Shown: positions 1-8,363, counted from the stretch's first letter. The stretch: 41,604 nucleotides of DNA from an uncultured Bacilli bacterium (GCA_944351765.1 CALVPR010000011.1:1-41604), one strand, 5' to 3'. Numbers and translations are program-made. The notes: a model not told the origin generated them from the letters alone.

Positions 1-20
1 ATAAAACATAAACATTCGTT

Positions 21-26
21 TGTCAA
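21..26 (-). promoter_or_regulatory. possible -35 box of a gene beyond the left edge
   Basis: On the minus strand TTGACA lies at 21-26, and the edge falls where the -10 box would be (17 bases on the sequence reads toward TTTTAT). The gene it would serve is outside the window. Nothing else is seen in 1-106, which follows the nrdG stop. Confidence 0.3.
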
Positions 27-106
27 TGACTTTGGTAAACAAATAATACAAAAGTCGAACTTTCCTTATAAATAAAATAATCAATAAATTTATAAACAAA
101 AAGAAA

Positions 107-667
107 CTATATATACATACGGTCTCTTTTCAAAGGATTATATTTTTTATTTTCTTCATAATATTTTTCTACTAAAGATACTTTATTTTCTTTTAAACTT
201 TTAGGAACATCAATTATTCTTTGATTTCTAGAGCCTCTAAATAATATATCTAAACTTTTTTGTTCTAATATAAATTTGCCATCTACTAAAACATCTACTT
301 GTTTTAATAGTTCCATTATTGCAGAATTCTTCTTACTTTTTTCAATTAATGCTTCATAAGTAAATCCTGTGTAACACCAAATATCTAGTCCCTTACTTTT
401 AGCATATTTAGCGATTTCTGCACATTCATGAGGTTGAAAGAAAGGGTCACCTCCAGATAAAGTAATTCCTTGGTGCCCTTCTAATTCATCTATCCAAGAT
501 TTAACCTCTTCAAAGTCAATTAATGCTCCTCCATCAAAAGAATGTGTTTGTGGATTATGGCAACCTTTGCAATTATGGGAACACCCTTGTGTCCATAATA
601 CTGCTCTTACGCCTTCTCCATCAACAATACTATCCTTTTGAAGTTCTGCCGCTAATCTAATTTGCAT
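107..667 (-). CDS. nrdG: anaerobic ribonucleotide reductase activating protein (radical SAM)
   Basis: NrdG is the radical-SAM activase that uses a 4Fe-4S cluster and S-adenosylmethionine to make the glycyl radical on class III ribonucleotide reductase, letting the cell make dNTPs without oxygen. The 186-residue protein has the cluster motif CX3CX2C at residues 29, 33 and 36, followed by HNPQ, and the SGGDP motif near residue 72. These are typical of NrdG rather than of pyruvate formate-lyase activase. Its ATG shares one base with the stop codon of the preceding small glycyl-radical gene (TAATG), and there is no strong ribosome site of its own, so translation is probably coupled. It is the last gene of the nrdD operon on this strand. 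Confidence 0.93.
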   Translation of the reverse strand: MQIRLAAELQKDSIVDGEGVRAVLWTQGCSHNCKGCHNPQTHSFDGGALIDFEEVKSWIDELEGHQGITLSGGDPFFQPHECAEIAKYAKSKGLDIWCYTGFTYEALIEKSKKNSAIMELLKQVDVLVDGKFILEQKSLDILFRGSRNQRIIDVPKSLKENKVSLVEKYYEENKKYNPLKRDRMYI

Positions 668-846
668 TAGGCTATCTTTTCATCAAAAATACCTTTAGTA
701 CTATGTTTTACTCTATCTCTTTCTTCAGCTCTTTTACCATTATTGAAACGATCTACAGTTCCTACTAAATAACCTGTAATTCTTCTAATTCTTTCAAATT
801 CAACGCCTTCCCCAACTTTTTTTGCTTCTCTTACTTCTTCTTTCAT
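667..846 (-). CDS. separate glycyl-radical polypeptide of class III ribonucleotide reductase
   Basis: This 59-residue ORF lies between nrdD and nrdG. It contains RRITGYLVGTVDRFN and then KRAEERDRVKH, which matches the C-terminal glycyl-radical loop of class III reductases (RxCGYLG...RFN...KRxEVxxRVKH). The likely radical glycine is in TGYL, about residue 26. The neighbouring long NrdD lacks this loop, so the radical domain is on its own chain. The start has a good ribosome site (AAAGGGAGATAAAAATG), and nrdD has already stopped 20 bases earlier, so this is a designed gene rather than a frameshifted tail. The cysteine usually before the radical glycine is threonine here. I believe similar short proteins are annotated beside nrdD in other anaerobic Firmicutes, but this was not checked. 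Confidence 0.8.
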   Translation of the reverse strand: MKEEVREAKKVGEGVEFERIRRITGYLVGTVDRFNNGKRAEERDRVKHSTKGIFDEKIA

Positions 847-865
847 TTTTATCTCCCTTTCTTTT

Positions 866-3166
866 TTATCTACAGCATTCGTTAATACTGTTTATCTTTT
901 CAATACTTACACCTTCTCCTGAATGTCTACCACAACCAGGACAAACATCTCCAATTACCCCTACATATCCACATACAGGATCTCTATCTACTGGATGGTT
1001 AATTGCTGCATATCCCATATTGTTTTCTTTCATAAGTCTTACAATTTGTTCAAATGCTTCAACATTATTAGCAGTATCTCCATCTAATTCAATATAACTT
1101 ATGTGTCCAGCATTAGTAAATGCATGATATGGAGCTTCCTTCTTTATTTTATCTACTACTGATATATTGTAATATACTGGAACATGGAATGAATTAGTAT
1201 AATATTCTCTATCAGTTACTCCTTTAATTCTTCCATATATTGCTTTATCAATACTAGTAAATCTTCCAGATAGTCCTTCTGCTGGTGTTGCTAAACAAGT
1301 AAAGTTTAAATTATATTGTTTGCAATATTCATCACATTTTTCACGCATAAATTTAACTATTTTAAGCCCTAATTTTTGAGCTTCTTCACTTTCTCCATGA
1401 TGTTTACCAATAAGTGCCTTTAAACATTCAGCAAGTCCAATAAATCCTATACTTAAAGTACCATGTTTAAGTATTTTTCTAAGTCTATCATTAGGCTTTA
1501 ATTTCTCACTATCTAACCATACACCTTGTCCTAGTAAAAATGGAAAATTATACATTTTACGACTACATTGAATTTCAAATCTTTCTAATAATTGATCTTT
1601 AACCATATCCATTAAATTACCAAGTTCTTCAAAGAAACCGTTTAAATCAGTTTTTTCATTAGTAATAATTCCATGTTTTATTCCTAATCTTGGCAAATTA
1701 ATTGTTGTAAATGATAAATTACCACGTCCTGGAGTTACTGCCTTATTAGGATCTGCCACATTAGCAAGTACTCTTGTACGGCATCCCATGTAACCTACTT
1801 CAGTAGTAAAGTCTCCTTCTTTATAATATTGCTTATTAAATGGTGAATCAATAAATGAGAAATTAGGGAATAACCTTTTAGCAGACACCTTACAAGATAA
1901 CTTAAACAAATCATAGTTTGGATCTTCTTTATTATAATTAACTCCTTCTTTAACTTTAAATATTGATATTGGAAATATTGGAGTTTCTCCCTTACCAAGT
2001 CCTGCATCTACTGATAATAAATAGTTTTTAGTAACCATTCTTCCTTCAGCAGAAGTATCAGTTCCAAAATTAATTGATGAAAACGGTACTTGAGCACCTG
2101 CTCTTGAATGCATTGTATTTAAATTATGAACAAATGCTTCCATTGCTTGATATGTCGCTCTATCTGTTTTAGCAAGTGCTGTTTCATAGGCTTTCTCAAA
2201 AATTCTCTTTACCTCTTTTGAATCTTTATAAATACTTTCAAACGTATCTATATCTAATTCAATACTAGTTAATTTATCTATTTCTTTAGCAACCTTATCC
2301 ATATTTACAAAACTAATAAAATCTGTAAAATCTAATAACTCATACATTGATTGCTTAAATTGCTTTTTAAATGTCATTAGTACGCCCGGTGCTAAATAAT
2401 AATCAAAAGCCGGTATACTTTGACCACCATGTTGATCATTCTGATTAGATTGAATTGCAATTGCAGCAAGTGCACTATAAGACATAATATCTTTCGGTGG
2501 TCTTAAATGTCCATGTCCCGTTGAAAAACCATTTTTAAATAATTTATTCAAATCTATTTGCATACATGTTGTTGTACCCATTGGCAAGAAATCCATATCA
2601 TGAATATGAATATCTCCAGAATCATGTGCTTCTGCATATTTTTTCTTCATTAAGTATGCTTTAGCAAATTCTTTAGATACAGTTGAACCATATTGCAACA
2701 TTGTTCCCATTGCAGAGTTTCCATCAATGTTAGCATTTTCTCTTTTACTATCTTCTTCACTAGCACTCTTAAGTCCTAATCCTTCAATTGACTTTAAGAA
2801 TTTATGCATTTTCTTTTCGTCTGCAAAAGCTTGTCTTGATGCCGCTCTTCTTTCTCTATATTCTGAAAAAGATTCATAAACATCATCATAATTATTTTTC
2901 TTAAGTTCATCTTCAATTAAATCTTGAATCTCTTCAATTTTAATTTTATCTATATTATTTGAAACAAATTCTTTATCAATTCTTTTAATTACTTTTTGAT
3001 AAATCTTTTGAATATCTTTCTCATTATATTTTTTTTCTTCTTCCGTAATTACACTGTCAAAACCTTTTTTAATAGCTACTGCTATTTTACTGCCATCAAA
3101 ATCTACTTTTTTTCCATTTCTTTTAACAACAGTAATTGCTAATATTTTTTCTTCAATATCAACCAT
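866..3166 (-). CDS. nrdD: anaerobic ribonucleoside-triphosphate reductase, large chain without its radical loop
   Basis: NrdD reduces ribonucleoside triphosphates to deoxy forms by glycyl-radical chemistry. The 766-residue protein starts with an ATP-cone (about residues 10-100, VVKRNGKKVDFD), followed by the NrdD barrel with conserved stretches such as TTTCMQIDLNKLF and GMGTTT-like loops. It ends in a zinc-ribbon-like tail with Cys732, Cys742 and Cys745 (CPGCG) and a terminal CC. The RxxGYL radical motif is absent from this chain and is found in the next small gene. The start at 3166 has the ribosome site AGAAGGAGTGAAATT. A sigma-A-type promoter sits just upstream. The order nrdD, radical polypeptide, nrdG forms one operon. 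Confidence 0.93.
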   Translation of the reverse strand: MVDIEEKILAITVVKRNGKKVDFDGSKIAVAIKKGFDSVITEEEKKYNEKDIQKIYQKVIKRIDKEFVSNNIDKIKIEEIQDLIEDELKKNNYDDVYESFSEYRERRAASRQAFADEKKMHKFLKSIEGLGLKSASEEDSKRENANIDGNSAMGTMLQYGSTVSKEFAKAYLMKKKYAEAHDSGDIHIHDMDFLPMGTTTCMQIDLNKLFKNGFSTGHGHLRPPKDIMSYSALAAIAIQSNQNDQHGGQSIPAFDYYLAPGVLMTFKKQFKQSMYELLDFTDFISFVNMDKVAKEIDKLTSIELDIDTFESIYKDSKEVKRIFEKAYETALAKTDRATYQAMEAFVHNLNTMHSRAGAQVPFSSINFGTDTSAEGRMVTKNYLLSVDAGLGKGETPIFPISIFKVKEGVNYNKEDPNYDLFKLSCKVSAKRLFPNFSFIDSPFNKQYYKEGDFTTEVGYMGCRTRVLANVADPNKAVTPGRGNLSFTTINLPRLGIKHGIITNEKTDLNGFFEELGNLMDMVKDQLLERFEIQCSRKMYNFPFLLGQGVWLDSEKLKPNDRLRKILKHGTLSIGFIGLAECLKALIGKHHGESEEAQKLGLKIVKFMREKCDEYCKQYNLNFTCLATPAEGLSGRFTSIDKAIYGRIKGVTDREYYTNSFHVPVYYNISVVDKIKKEAPYHAFTNAGHISYIELDGDTANNVEAFEQIVRLMKENNMGYAAINHPVDRDPVCGYVGVIGDVCPGCGRHSGEGVSIEKINSINECCR

Positions 3167-3198
3167 AATTTCACTCCTTCTATTTTTTTTACATTCTC

Positions 3199-3228
3199 AT
3201 TGTATTACAAATGCCATACATATGTCAA
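3199..3228 (-). promoter_or_regulatory. sigma-A promoter of the nrdD operon
   Basis: On the minus strand a perfect TTGACA (3223-3228) is followed after 18 bases by TACAAT (3199-3204), 33 bases before the nrdD start. No clear pair of NrdR boxes was recognised. The T-rich stretch at 3229-3466 on the plus strand carries an open frame of low-complexity sequence that I do not regard as a gene. Confidence 0.7.
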
Positions 3229-3466
3229 CACTTTTGTTCGTATTTTTTTATTTTTTTATTTTTTTGTTTTTTTATAAAAACTTTAAAAATGTAAAAGTTT
3301 GTTTCTTAAAAAAATACACATTTTCAAAAACGCATATATTTATTGATTTTCTTTATTTTTCAATGTATTCATTAATTATTGTTATTGTTTCTTTTTTCAT
3401 TTTTTATCATTTTTTTATTTTACATTTATTGTCATTTTATATTTTTAACCATCTTATACAAATGTT

Positions 3467-3504
3467 AAAAAGCAAGAAAACCGAACAGTTTATCTTGCTT
3501 TTTT
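3467..3504 (-). terminator. hairpin terminator after the 3563-5167 gene
   Basis: An 11-bp perfect stem (AAAAAGCAAGA with TCTTGCTTTTT) around a 15-base loop ends in a T run on the minus strand. It separates the membrane-protein gene from the nrdD promoter. T runs on both sides mean it could act in both directions. Confidence 0.8.
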
Positions 3505-3562
3505 ACCAATATACATCTATATATTATATACAATTTATAAATTACACGAACTAATATTTGTT

Positions 3563-5167
3563 CTAATTTATTTTCAATATATCAATAATTTCTTCTTCTT
3601 TAGCATAGCTAATATTTATTACACTACCATTATCAAGAAATGGTAATATATCACTACCAACATTAATTAAAGCCTTATACTTTTGTCCATTTGTATCTAT
3701 TATATAATAGTAACTATTCCCATTAATTAATGCCATATTAATTTTAAATATAGTAATATCTTTATTTACTAATGTATCTTCAGAATATTCACCAATAGTA
3801 GTAGTTAAATAATTATTAGCAGCTGTTTCTATTCCTAATGATGAATCAGTTACTACCACTTTTTGATAATCTGCAACATCTACAAATGCATACATTTTAA
3901 CTAGCCCAGCATTATCTTTTAAACTCATTAAATATGTTGGTTTTCCATTTAAATTAATTAAAAGTGGGAATGATGATTCATACTTCATTTGTTGAACTTG
4001 ACCTTCTGCAGAATCCATTGCTGAATATTCTTTTGCACCCGCTACTGAATAAAAGTGTGTCTCTTTTGTTCGCATATTACATAATATAAATCCAATATTA
4101 GATTCATCAGACACAACCGAAGTAATACCTGTATATAAATATACATCATCATTCATTACAGTATAATTATACCCTTCAGTAGTCATTACTACTCCTTTTT
4201 GTCCAAAAATAGAATTTAAATATCCATCTTGATATTGTCCCCAATCATCTACTTGTTCAATAATTAAATCAGCTTTATATACATGATCTACCCATGTAGG
4301 AACATCTTCTACTTTGTATTTTTTACTACTTCCTGTTATTGGATCTAATATAATAACTCCTGTTATTTCTTTTTTAACTCCTACCCCTTTATAAGTAACT
4401 GTAGGAATTATCCAATAAGGATTTCCTTCATTATCTATTTCAAAGTTTGCTTCATCAAATATTTCTGTTGGATAACTAAACCTTAATTTTCTTTCTAATT
4501 TTTCATTAAATAGAGCACTAGGCATATATTTCATACCTTTATCTAATTTTATTAAATTAGCTTCTCCATTTACAGAATTTACAGTAATATATCCTTTAAC
4601 ACCATCACTTCTATTAGTAAACCACTTAATTATAGAAGCATACTCTAATGGAGTAACCCTAATAATGTCATTATTATAATTTATTTGTGTATACAAATCT
4701 GATACACTAAACTGGCTTACAAGTTCAGGCATTTGACCCATTACCCTATCTCCTAGTTTCTGACTAGAATCTTTATCTAAAAGAGGTAATGCATTAAAAT
4801 TAACTTCACTTATATCATCAACAAAGTTTTTACTCTCATCAATTGTAATTCTTTTAGAATAACTTTTAGCATTAAATAATGGTGATACGATTATATTAGT
4901 AAGTACTATTAATACAAATATACCCATTACTACTAATACTGATATACTTTGTTTTCGAAAATCATTAGTATTAGTAACAATAAAATCTCTTACACTAGTT
5001 ATATTAGCAAGTCCTATAAACTTATAAAATACAAATATAAATAATAAATAAAACCAAAAACTAGCATCATGTATATTTAACGGTGGTAATGTAATATAAA
5101 ACACTATTAATGCAAATATAATTGTTAAAACAATTCTAATAATCAATTGCTTATTCTTATCTTTCAT
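3563..5167 (-). CDS. membrane-anchored protein with a large exported domain, function unknown
   Basis: A 534-residue protein. Three hydrophobic helices at the N terminus (about residues 9-27, 37-54 and 73-95) are followed by about 430 residues of soluble, beta-rich, repetitive sequence (for example YITVNSVNGEANLIKLDKG and GVIILDPITGSSKKY) that should lie outside the membrane. I do not recognise the family and no catalytic motif stands out. The tail domain has aromatic-rich beta strands of the kind seen in PepSY-like or lipid-binding extracellular domains, but this is only an impression. The start is the ATG at 5167, six bases after AGAAGG. A TTG two codons earlier lies in the spacer. It has its own promoter and terminator, so it appears to be a single-gene transcript. 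Confidence 0.75.
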   Translation of the reverse strand: MKDKNKQLIIRIVLTIIFALIVFYITLPPLNIHDASFWFYLLFIFVFYKFIGLANITSVRDFIVTNTNDFRKQSISVLVVMGIFVLIVLTNIIVSPLFNAKSYSKRITIDESKNFVDDISEVNFNALPLLDKDSSQKLGDRVMGQMPELVSQFSVSDLYTQINYNNDIIRVTPLEYASIIKWFTNRSDGVKGYITVNSVNGEANLIKLDKGMKYMPSALFNEKLERKLRFSYPTEIFDEANFEIDNEGNPYWIIPTVTYKGVGVKKEITGVIILDPITGSSKKYKVEDVPTWVDHVYKADLIIEQVDDWGQYQDGYLNSIFGQKGVVMTTEGYNYTVMNDDVYLYTGITSVVSDESNIGFILCNMRTKETHFYSVAGAKEYSAMDSAEGQVQQMKYESSFPLLINLNGKPTYLMSLKDNAGLVKMYAFVDVADYQKVVVTDSSLGIETAANNYLTTTIGEYSEDTLVNKDITIFKINMALINGNSYYYIIDTNGQKYKALINVGSDILPFLDNGSVINISYAKEEEIIDILKIN

Positions 5168-5189
5168 AATCAACCTTCTTTCTATATAT

Positions 5190-5218
5190 ATTATAAATTA
5201 TTTATCTATATATTACAA
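5190..5218 (-). promoter_or_regulatory. promoter of the 3563-5167 membrane-protein gene
   Basis: TTGTAA (5213-5218) and TATAAT (5190-5195) on the minus strand are separated by 17 bases, 22 bases before the ATG. The 30-bp palindrome at 5218-5247 abuts the -35 box, so it may be both the upstream terminator and a binding site. Confidence 0.55.
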
Positions 5219-5247
5219 TAACCAATACATAATTATGTATTGGTTAT
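5218..5247. repeat. 30-bp perfect palindrome
   Basis: ATAACCAATACATAA is followed directly by its exact reverse complement. It lies downstream of the surface-protein gene and touches the -35 box of the next gene. It could be a rho-independent terminator with a weak T tract or a dimeric operator; the sequence does not decide. Confidence 0.6.
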
Positions 5248-5274
5248 CTTATATTTAATTATCCACATGGCTTT

Positions 5275-5339
5275 CCTAGAGAAGTATTTCATACTTCCCT
5301 AGGATGAGGAATAGAAGACTTACGCCTTCTATATTCCTC
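5275..5339 (-). terminator. two tandem hairpins after the variable surface-protein gene
   Basis: Just downstream of the stop at 5358 the minus strand can form two stems. One is at 5306-5339 (GAGGAATA...GAAG, with a 2-base bulge and 8-base loop). The other is at 5275-5303 (CCTAGGGAAGTAT with ATACTTCTCTAGG around the loop GAA, one G-U pair). Neither is followed by a real T tract, so simple termination is uncertain. Structured elements downstream of DGR variable regions are known to assist mutagenic homing, which is why their position is noted. Confidence 0.5.
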
Positions 5340-5357
5340 TTTTGTTTTTATTGTGTC

Positions 5358-6914
5358 TTATCCCAAAGTAAATGGATTTCCAGAAGTCCCATCTCCTCCA
5401 GTAATTTCTACTGTTGATTTTAGATAAAGGACTGGGGAAGCGGAGTTGCGGGAGCTGCTCGCGCCGTTGATGTTAACGAGACCCGTCGTGCCCACATCAA
5501 AGACGCGATACGAGTAACTGGAGATCGGAGTAAGAGTCCACTGATATAAACTAGAATTATATAAATAATCATTATTTTTACAATCACTATAACTGGAACT
5601 ACTCCATCTAAATAATTCTTTTGCTAAACAAGATGCTCTATTTGTGGTTGTTCCTCCACTTGTTGCATAGCCATAGTCAGATGGATACATTAGTCCTATT
5701 TTACCTACCCAATAGGTTGGACGACCACTATATACTTTTGTTCCTCTTTCATATCCGTAAAAGTGACTAGCTAGTCCATTGGATGCGCTTGTAAATGATG
5801 CAGTTCCTCCTAGGTTCCAGACAGCATCTCCTATTAAAGATTTTGCTTCCTCTGTAAGCCCCGTTGCACTAAAATCACAACTCTTTGTAGCACCATTTTG
5901 TCCACTTGGACAAGTACCACTTGTTCTATTCCAGTATGCACCATTATTTAACACTTCCATTAATGCACTATCAGTCCAGTCATTACTTCCATATTCTGAA
6001 GTAGAAGATCCAGTTCCTAATGGTTTGTTATCCCAAGACATAGTACCTATTCGCTCATTTCTTATTATTTTAAGTCTTTTTTCTAATTGACCATTCTCAC
6101 TAGACTTTACATCAAATACTCCGATTATTCTCCATAATTCATTATTAAATGATACATAGTTATTAGGATCCGCTCCCATATATCTTACATTACCATCTGG
6201 ATCATCATTATTCATTGTTTCTGGATTTTTCACTAGTAATGATTCTATATATTCTGAAGCATTCATTCCTACTTCTCTTATTAAAGCTTCTTTACCTTTT
6301 GTATACAATACAGTCTCTATCTTACCAGAAATGCTTTTATTTAACATATTAGATTGATCCATATCTTCTGTACAAGTAGATATATCTCCTGGGCATGATT
6401 CACTTATCCATATTCTAAATTCATAACTATCTGGAGTGCTACTATTATTAGGTAAATCTTGTTGTATTTCAGTAAGCCATAATTTACCATCTTTCATAGA
6501 GTCAAACCATGGTGAAAAACTACCACTAGATATTACCACACCATTCTTTTCTAATTCCCATTTTAAATACTCACTTTTTAGTTCACTATCTATTTGTAAA
6601 TCAGATAATATTACATCATATATTATTGGAATATCTGGATTACTACTAGATCCTTTTACTGTAAAATTAATACGCATTACATTTTCATTATTAGTATCTA
6701 CTGAATCATCTGTTATAGGCATTAAATTTGCTGTAGGTAGAGTTAAACTTCCTGTATAATCGACTGCCAACTGTGCTGTATCTACATTTACATTAATACT
6801 ATCCATAACATAACTAACGGCAAATGTAACTCCTATTATTCCTAACATAATAACTATTATTTCAAATATAATAAACTTTGTATTATTCTTTTTTATATTA
6901 TCTATATTATCCAT
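5358..6914 (-). CDS. membrane-anchored surface protein with a DGR-like hypervariable C terminus
   Basis: A 518-residue exported protein. One hydrophobic helix (about residues 14-36) is followed by a beta-rich region (about 40-205) and then a C-terminal domain (about 220-518) with many Trp, Ser, Tyr and Gly residues. That domain resembles the DUF6273/FGE-like domains found in bacterial surface proteins (ends in SPVLYLKS). Function is unknown; a ligand-binding or attachment role is a guess. Codons 463-496 (5427-5528) are about 59% GC by hand count and rich in NNC codons, in a gene otherwise using A/T-ending codons. This is the pattern left by adenine mutagenesis of an AAC-rich DGR template. No reverse transcriptase or template is in the window, so the DGR would act from elsewhere. 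The ATG at 6914 is preceded by GGAAGAGGGATATC. It has its own promoter. Confidence 0.8.
   Translation of the reverse strand: MDNIDNIKKNNTKFIIFEIIVIMLGIIGVTFAVSYVMDSINVNVDTAQLAVDYTGSLTLPTANLMPITDDSVDTNNENVMRINFTVKGSSSNPDIPIIYDVILSDLQIDSELKSEYLKWELEKNGVVISSGSFSPWFDSMKDGKLWLTEIQQDLPNNSSTPDSYEFRIWISESCPGDISTCTEDMDQSNMLNKSISGKIETVLYTKGKEALIREVGMNASEYIESLLVKNPETMNNDDPDGNVRYMGADPNNYVSFNNELWRIIGVFDVKSSENGQLEKRLKIIRNERIGTMSWDNKPLGTGSSTSEYGSNDWTDSALMEVLNNGAYWNRTSGTCPSGQNGATKSCDFSATGLTEEAKSLIGDAVWNLGGTASFTSASNGLASHFYGYERGTKVYSGRPTYWVGKIGLMYPSDYGYATSGGTTTNRASCLAKELFRWSSSSYSDCKNNDYLYNSSLYQWTLTPISSYSYRVFDVGTTGLVNINGASSSRNSASPVLYLKSTVEITGGDGTSGNPFTLG
5427..5528 (-). other. candidate DGR variable region
   Basis: The 34 codons here hold 60 G/C in 102 bases, against well under 35% around them. 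About half are NNC: ATC, TAC, CGC, GGC, CTC, AAC, AGC, as expected if template AAC codons had their adenines replaced. Interspersed codons without A (TCC, GTC, GTG, GTT, GCG, GCT) would be the fixed positions. It lies near the C terminus, the usual place. Alternatives are a recombined cassette or a recently acquired segment. Confidence 0.6.
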
Positions 6915-6935
6915 GATATCCCTCTTCCTATTATT

Positions 6936-6973
6936 ACTAATATAAGTATAATATATATTAGTATTAAAATCAA
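6936..6973 (-). promoter_or_regulatory. promoter with an operator-like inverted repeat over its -10 box
   Basis: TTGATT (6968-6973) and TATACT (6945-6950) on the minus strand are 17 bases apart and drive the variable surface-protein gene. ACTAATATA (6936-6944) and TATATTAGT (6954-6962) form a 9-9-9 inverted repeat that covers the -10 box, a position where a bound repressor would block transcription. Confidence 0.5.
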
Positions 6974-6976
6974 TAG

Positions 6977-8218
6977 TTATAAATCTAAACTATTTTTATT
7001 TAATAAAAATTCTTGAATACCCATAATTACTATTCCTTGATCATTTCTCCATAATTTTATATTATCTTTAACTACTATTATTTTTTTAAAACTATCCCCT
7101 ATATTATTTAATGATTTAGTTTCTTGTAATGTTTTTTCTGGTGTATCAATATTTAATGCTGATTGCACATAATATCTTTTACTGCCTAAATTACAAACAA
7201 AATCAACCTCTAATTGTTTTCTAACATCTCCTTCTCTTACTTCTACAACACCAACATCTACATTATAGCCTCTTATTAACAACTCGTTATATATTATATT
7301 TTCCATAATATAATTTTCTTCTTGTTGTCTAAAATTAAGTCTTGCATTCCTAAGGCCAACATCCGCAAAATAATATTTTTGGGGTGTTTGGATATATTTT
7401 TTACCTTTTACATCATACCTATCAACTTTTTCTATTAAAAAAGAATCTAATAAATAATCTAGATATGAAGTTATAGTATTTTTTGATAAATCTGTTACCC
7501 CATTGCTAATAAATGTATTATAAATTTTTTGGGGATTTGTTAAAGATCCAACTGATGAAGATAATATATTAATTAAACTATCTAATATGTCAATCTTTGT
7601 TATAGTATTTCTTTCTATAATATCTCTTTTATATGTTAATTCAAATAAATTCATTAAATATTTACTTTTTTGTTCATCAGTCTTTTGACTTAATATCAAT
7701 GGCATACCACCATAAGTTAAATATTCATTCCACGCTAATTCTTTTTCTCCTTTATAAGCAGAATAGAACTCTAAAAATGATAATGGAAATATTCTAATTT
7801 CATCTCCTCTTCCTCTAAATTCCGTTATTATATCACTAGATAAAAATTTTGAATTACTTCCTGTTACATATACATCTAAATTTCTTTGAGACAAAAAGCC
7901 ATTTAAAACCGCTTCAAAATTTCTAACTTTTTGTATTTCATCAATTAATATATAATACATATCATTATCTTTTATTTTACTTTTTATATAATTGTTTAAT
8001 TCATGTGGATCTAAATATTTTTCATTTTCAATATTATCTAAATCAACTTTAATTATATGATTTTCTTTTATCCCCTCTTTTAATAAATAATTTTTAAAAA
8101 TTGGATCTAACATAAATGACTTACCACATCTTCTTATTCCCGTAATTATCTTAATCATTCCATTTTCTCTTCTAGATATTAACTTATTTAAGTAATCATC
8201 TCTATTAATAAATTCCAT
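6977..8218 (-). CDS. AAA_14/DUF4143-family ATPase
   Basis: A 413-residue ATP-binding protein of the common AAA_14 plus DUF4143 family, whose cellular role is not settled. Walker A is GIRRCGKS (residues 27-34), Walker B is YILIDEIQ, a sensor-like VTGSNS follows, and the C-terminal half (about 250-413) has DUF4143 features (YYFADVGLRNA, then EVDFVCN, a PD-(D/E)XK-like D...E...D-x-V pattern). The start is taken as the ATG at 8218 because AAAGGGTGA lies seven bases upstream, although an in-frame ATG exists at 8236. A second member lies on the other side of glmS at 10410-11618. It has its own promoter and a large palindrome upstream. Confidence 0.85.
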   Translation of the reverse strand: MEFINRDDYLNKLISRRENGMIKIITGIRRCGKSFMLDPIFKNYLLKEGIKENHIIKVDLDNIENEKYLDPHELNNYIKSKIKDNDMYYILIDEIQKVRNFEAVLNGFLSQRNLDVYVTGSNSKFLSSDIITEFRGRGDEIRIFPLSFLEFYSAYKGEKELAWNEYLTYGGMPLILSQKTDEQKSKYLMNLFELTYKRDIIERNTITKIDILDSLINILSSSVGSLTNPQKIYNTFISNGVTDLSKNTITSYLDYLLDSFLIEKVDRYDVKGKKYIQTPQKYYFADVGLRNARLNFRQQEENYIMENIIYNELLIRGYNVDVGVVEVREGDVRKQLEVDFVCNLGSKRYYVQSALNIDTPEKTLQETKSLNNIGDSFKKIIVVKDNIKLWRNDQGIVIMGIQEFLLNKNSLDL

Positions 8219-8251
8219 TATTTCACCCTTTCTCATATACTATTTAATATA

Positions 8252-8280
8252 ATTGTATGTCATTTTTCATTAAAAGTCAA
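8252..8280 (-). promoter_or_regulatory. promoter of the 6977-8218 ATPase gene
   Basis: TTGACT (8275-8280) and TACAAT (8252-8257) on the minus strand with a 17-base spacer, 34 bases before the start codon. Confidence 0.6.
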
Positions 8281-8286
8281 TTATGT

Positions 8287-8328
8287 TCATTGAACTTTTC
8301 TGCCGTTTTCGGCAAAAAAAGTCAATGA
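8287..8328. repeat. 42-bp interrupted palindrome between divergent promoters
   Basis: Two 19-base arms, from TCATTGAAC...TGCCG to CGGCA...TCAATGA, pair with three mismatches around a TTTT loop. It lies just upstream of the ATPase promoter and opposite the glmS promoter. There is no T tract after the stem on either strand, so a protein-binding site is more likely than a terminator. Confidence 0.55.
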
Positions 8329-8363
8329 TATTTATATATATAATTTCTTTTATTAAAGATAGG

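Noticed and set aside
3222-3554. A 110-codon plus-strand open frame upstream of nrdD
   Set aside because: Almost only Phe, Ile, Leu, Tyr and Ser from a T-rich stretch, no ribosome site, and it runs through the terminator hairpin and the nrdD promoter.
5248-5357. The structured gap as a retron or DGR template RNA
   Set aside because: It does not align by eye with the 5427-5528 block, and there is no reverse transcriptase in the window.
5427-5528. Segment transferred from a GC-rich organism
   Set aside because: The block starts and ends inside one reading frame and one domain, and its NNC bias with scattered A-free codons fits template mutagenesis better than a foreign fragment.
8287-8328. 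Terminator between the divergent ATPase and glmS promoters
   Set aside because: Both flanking genes read away from it, and neither strand has a T tract directly after the stem.
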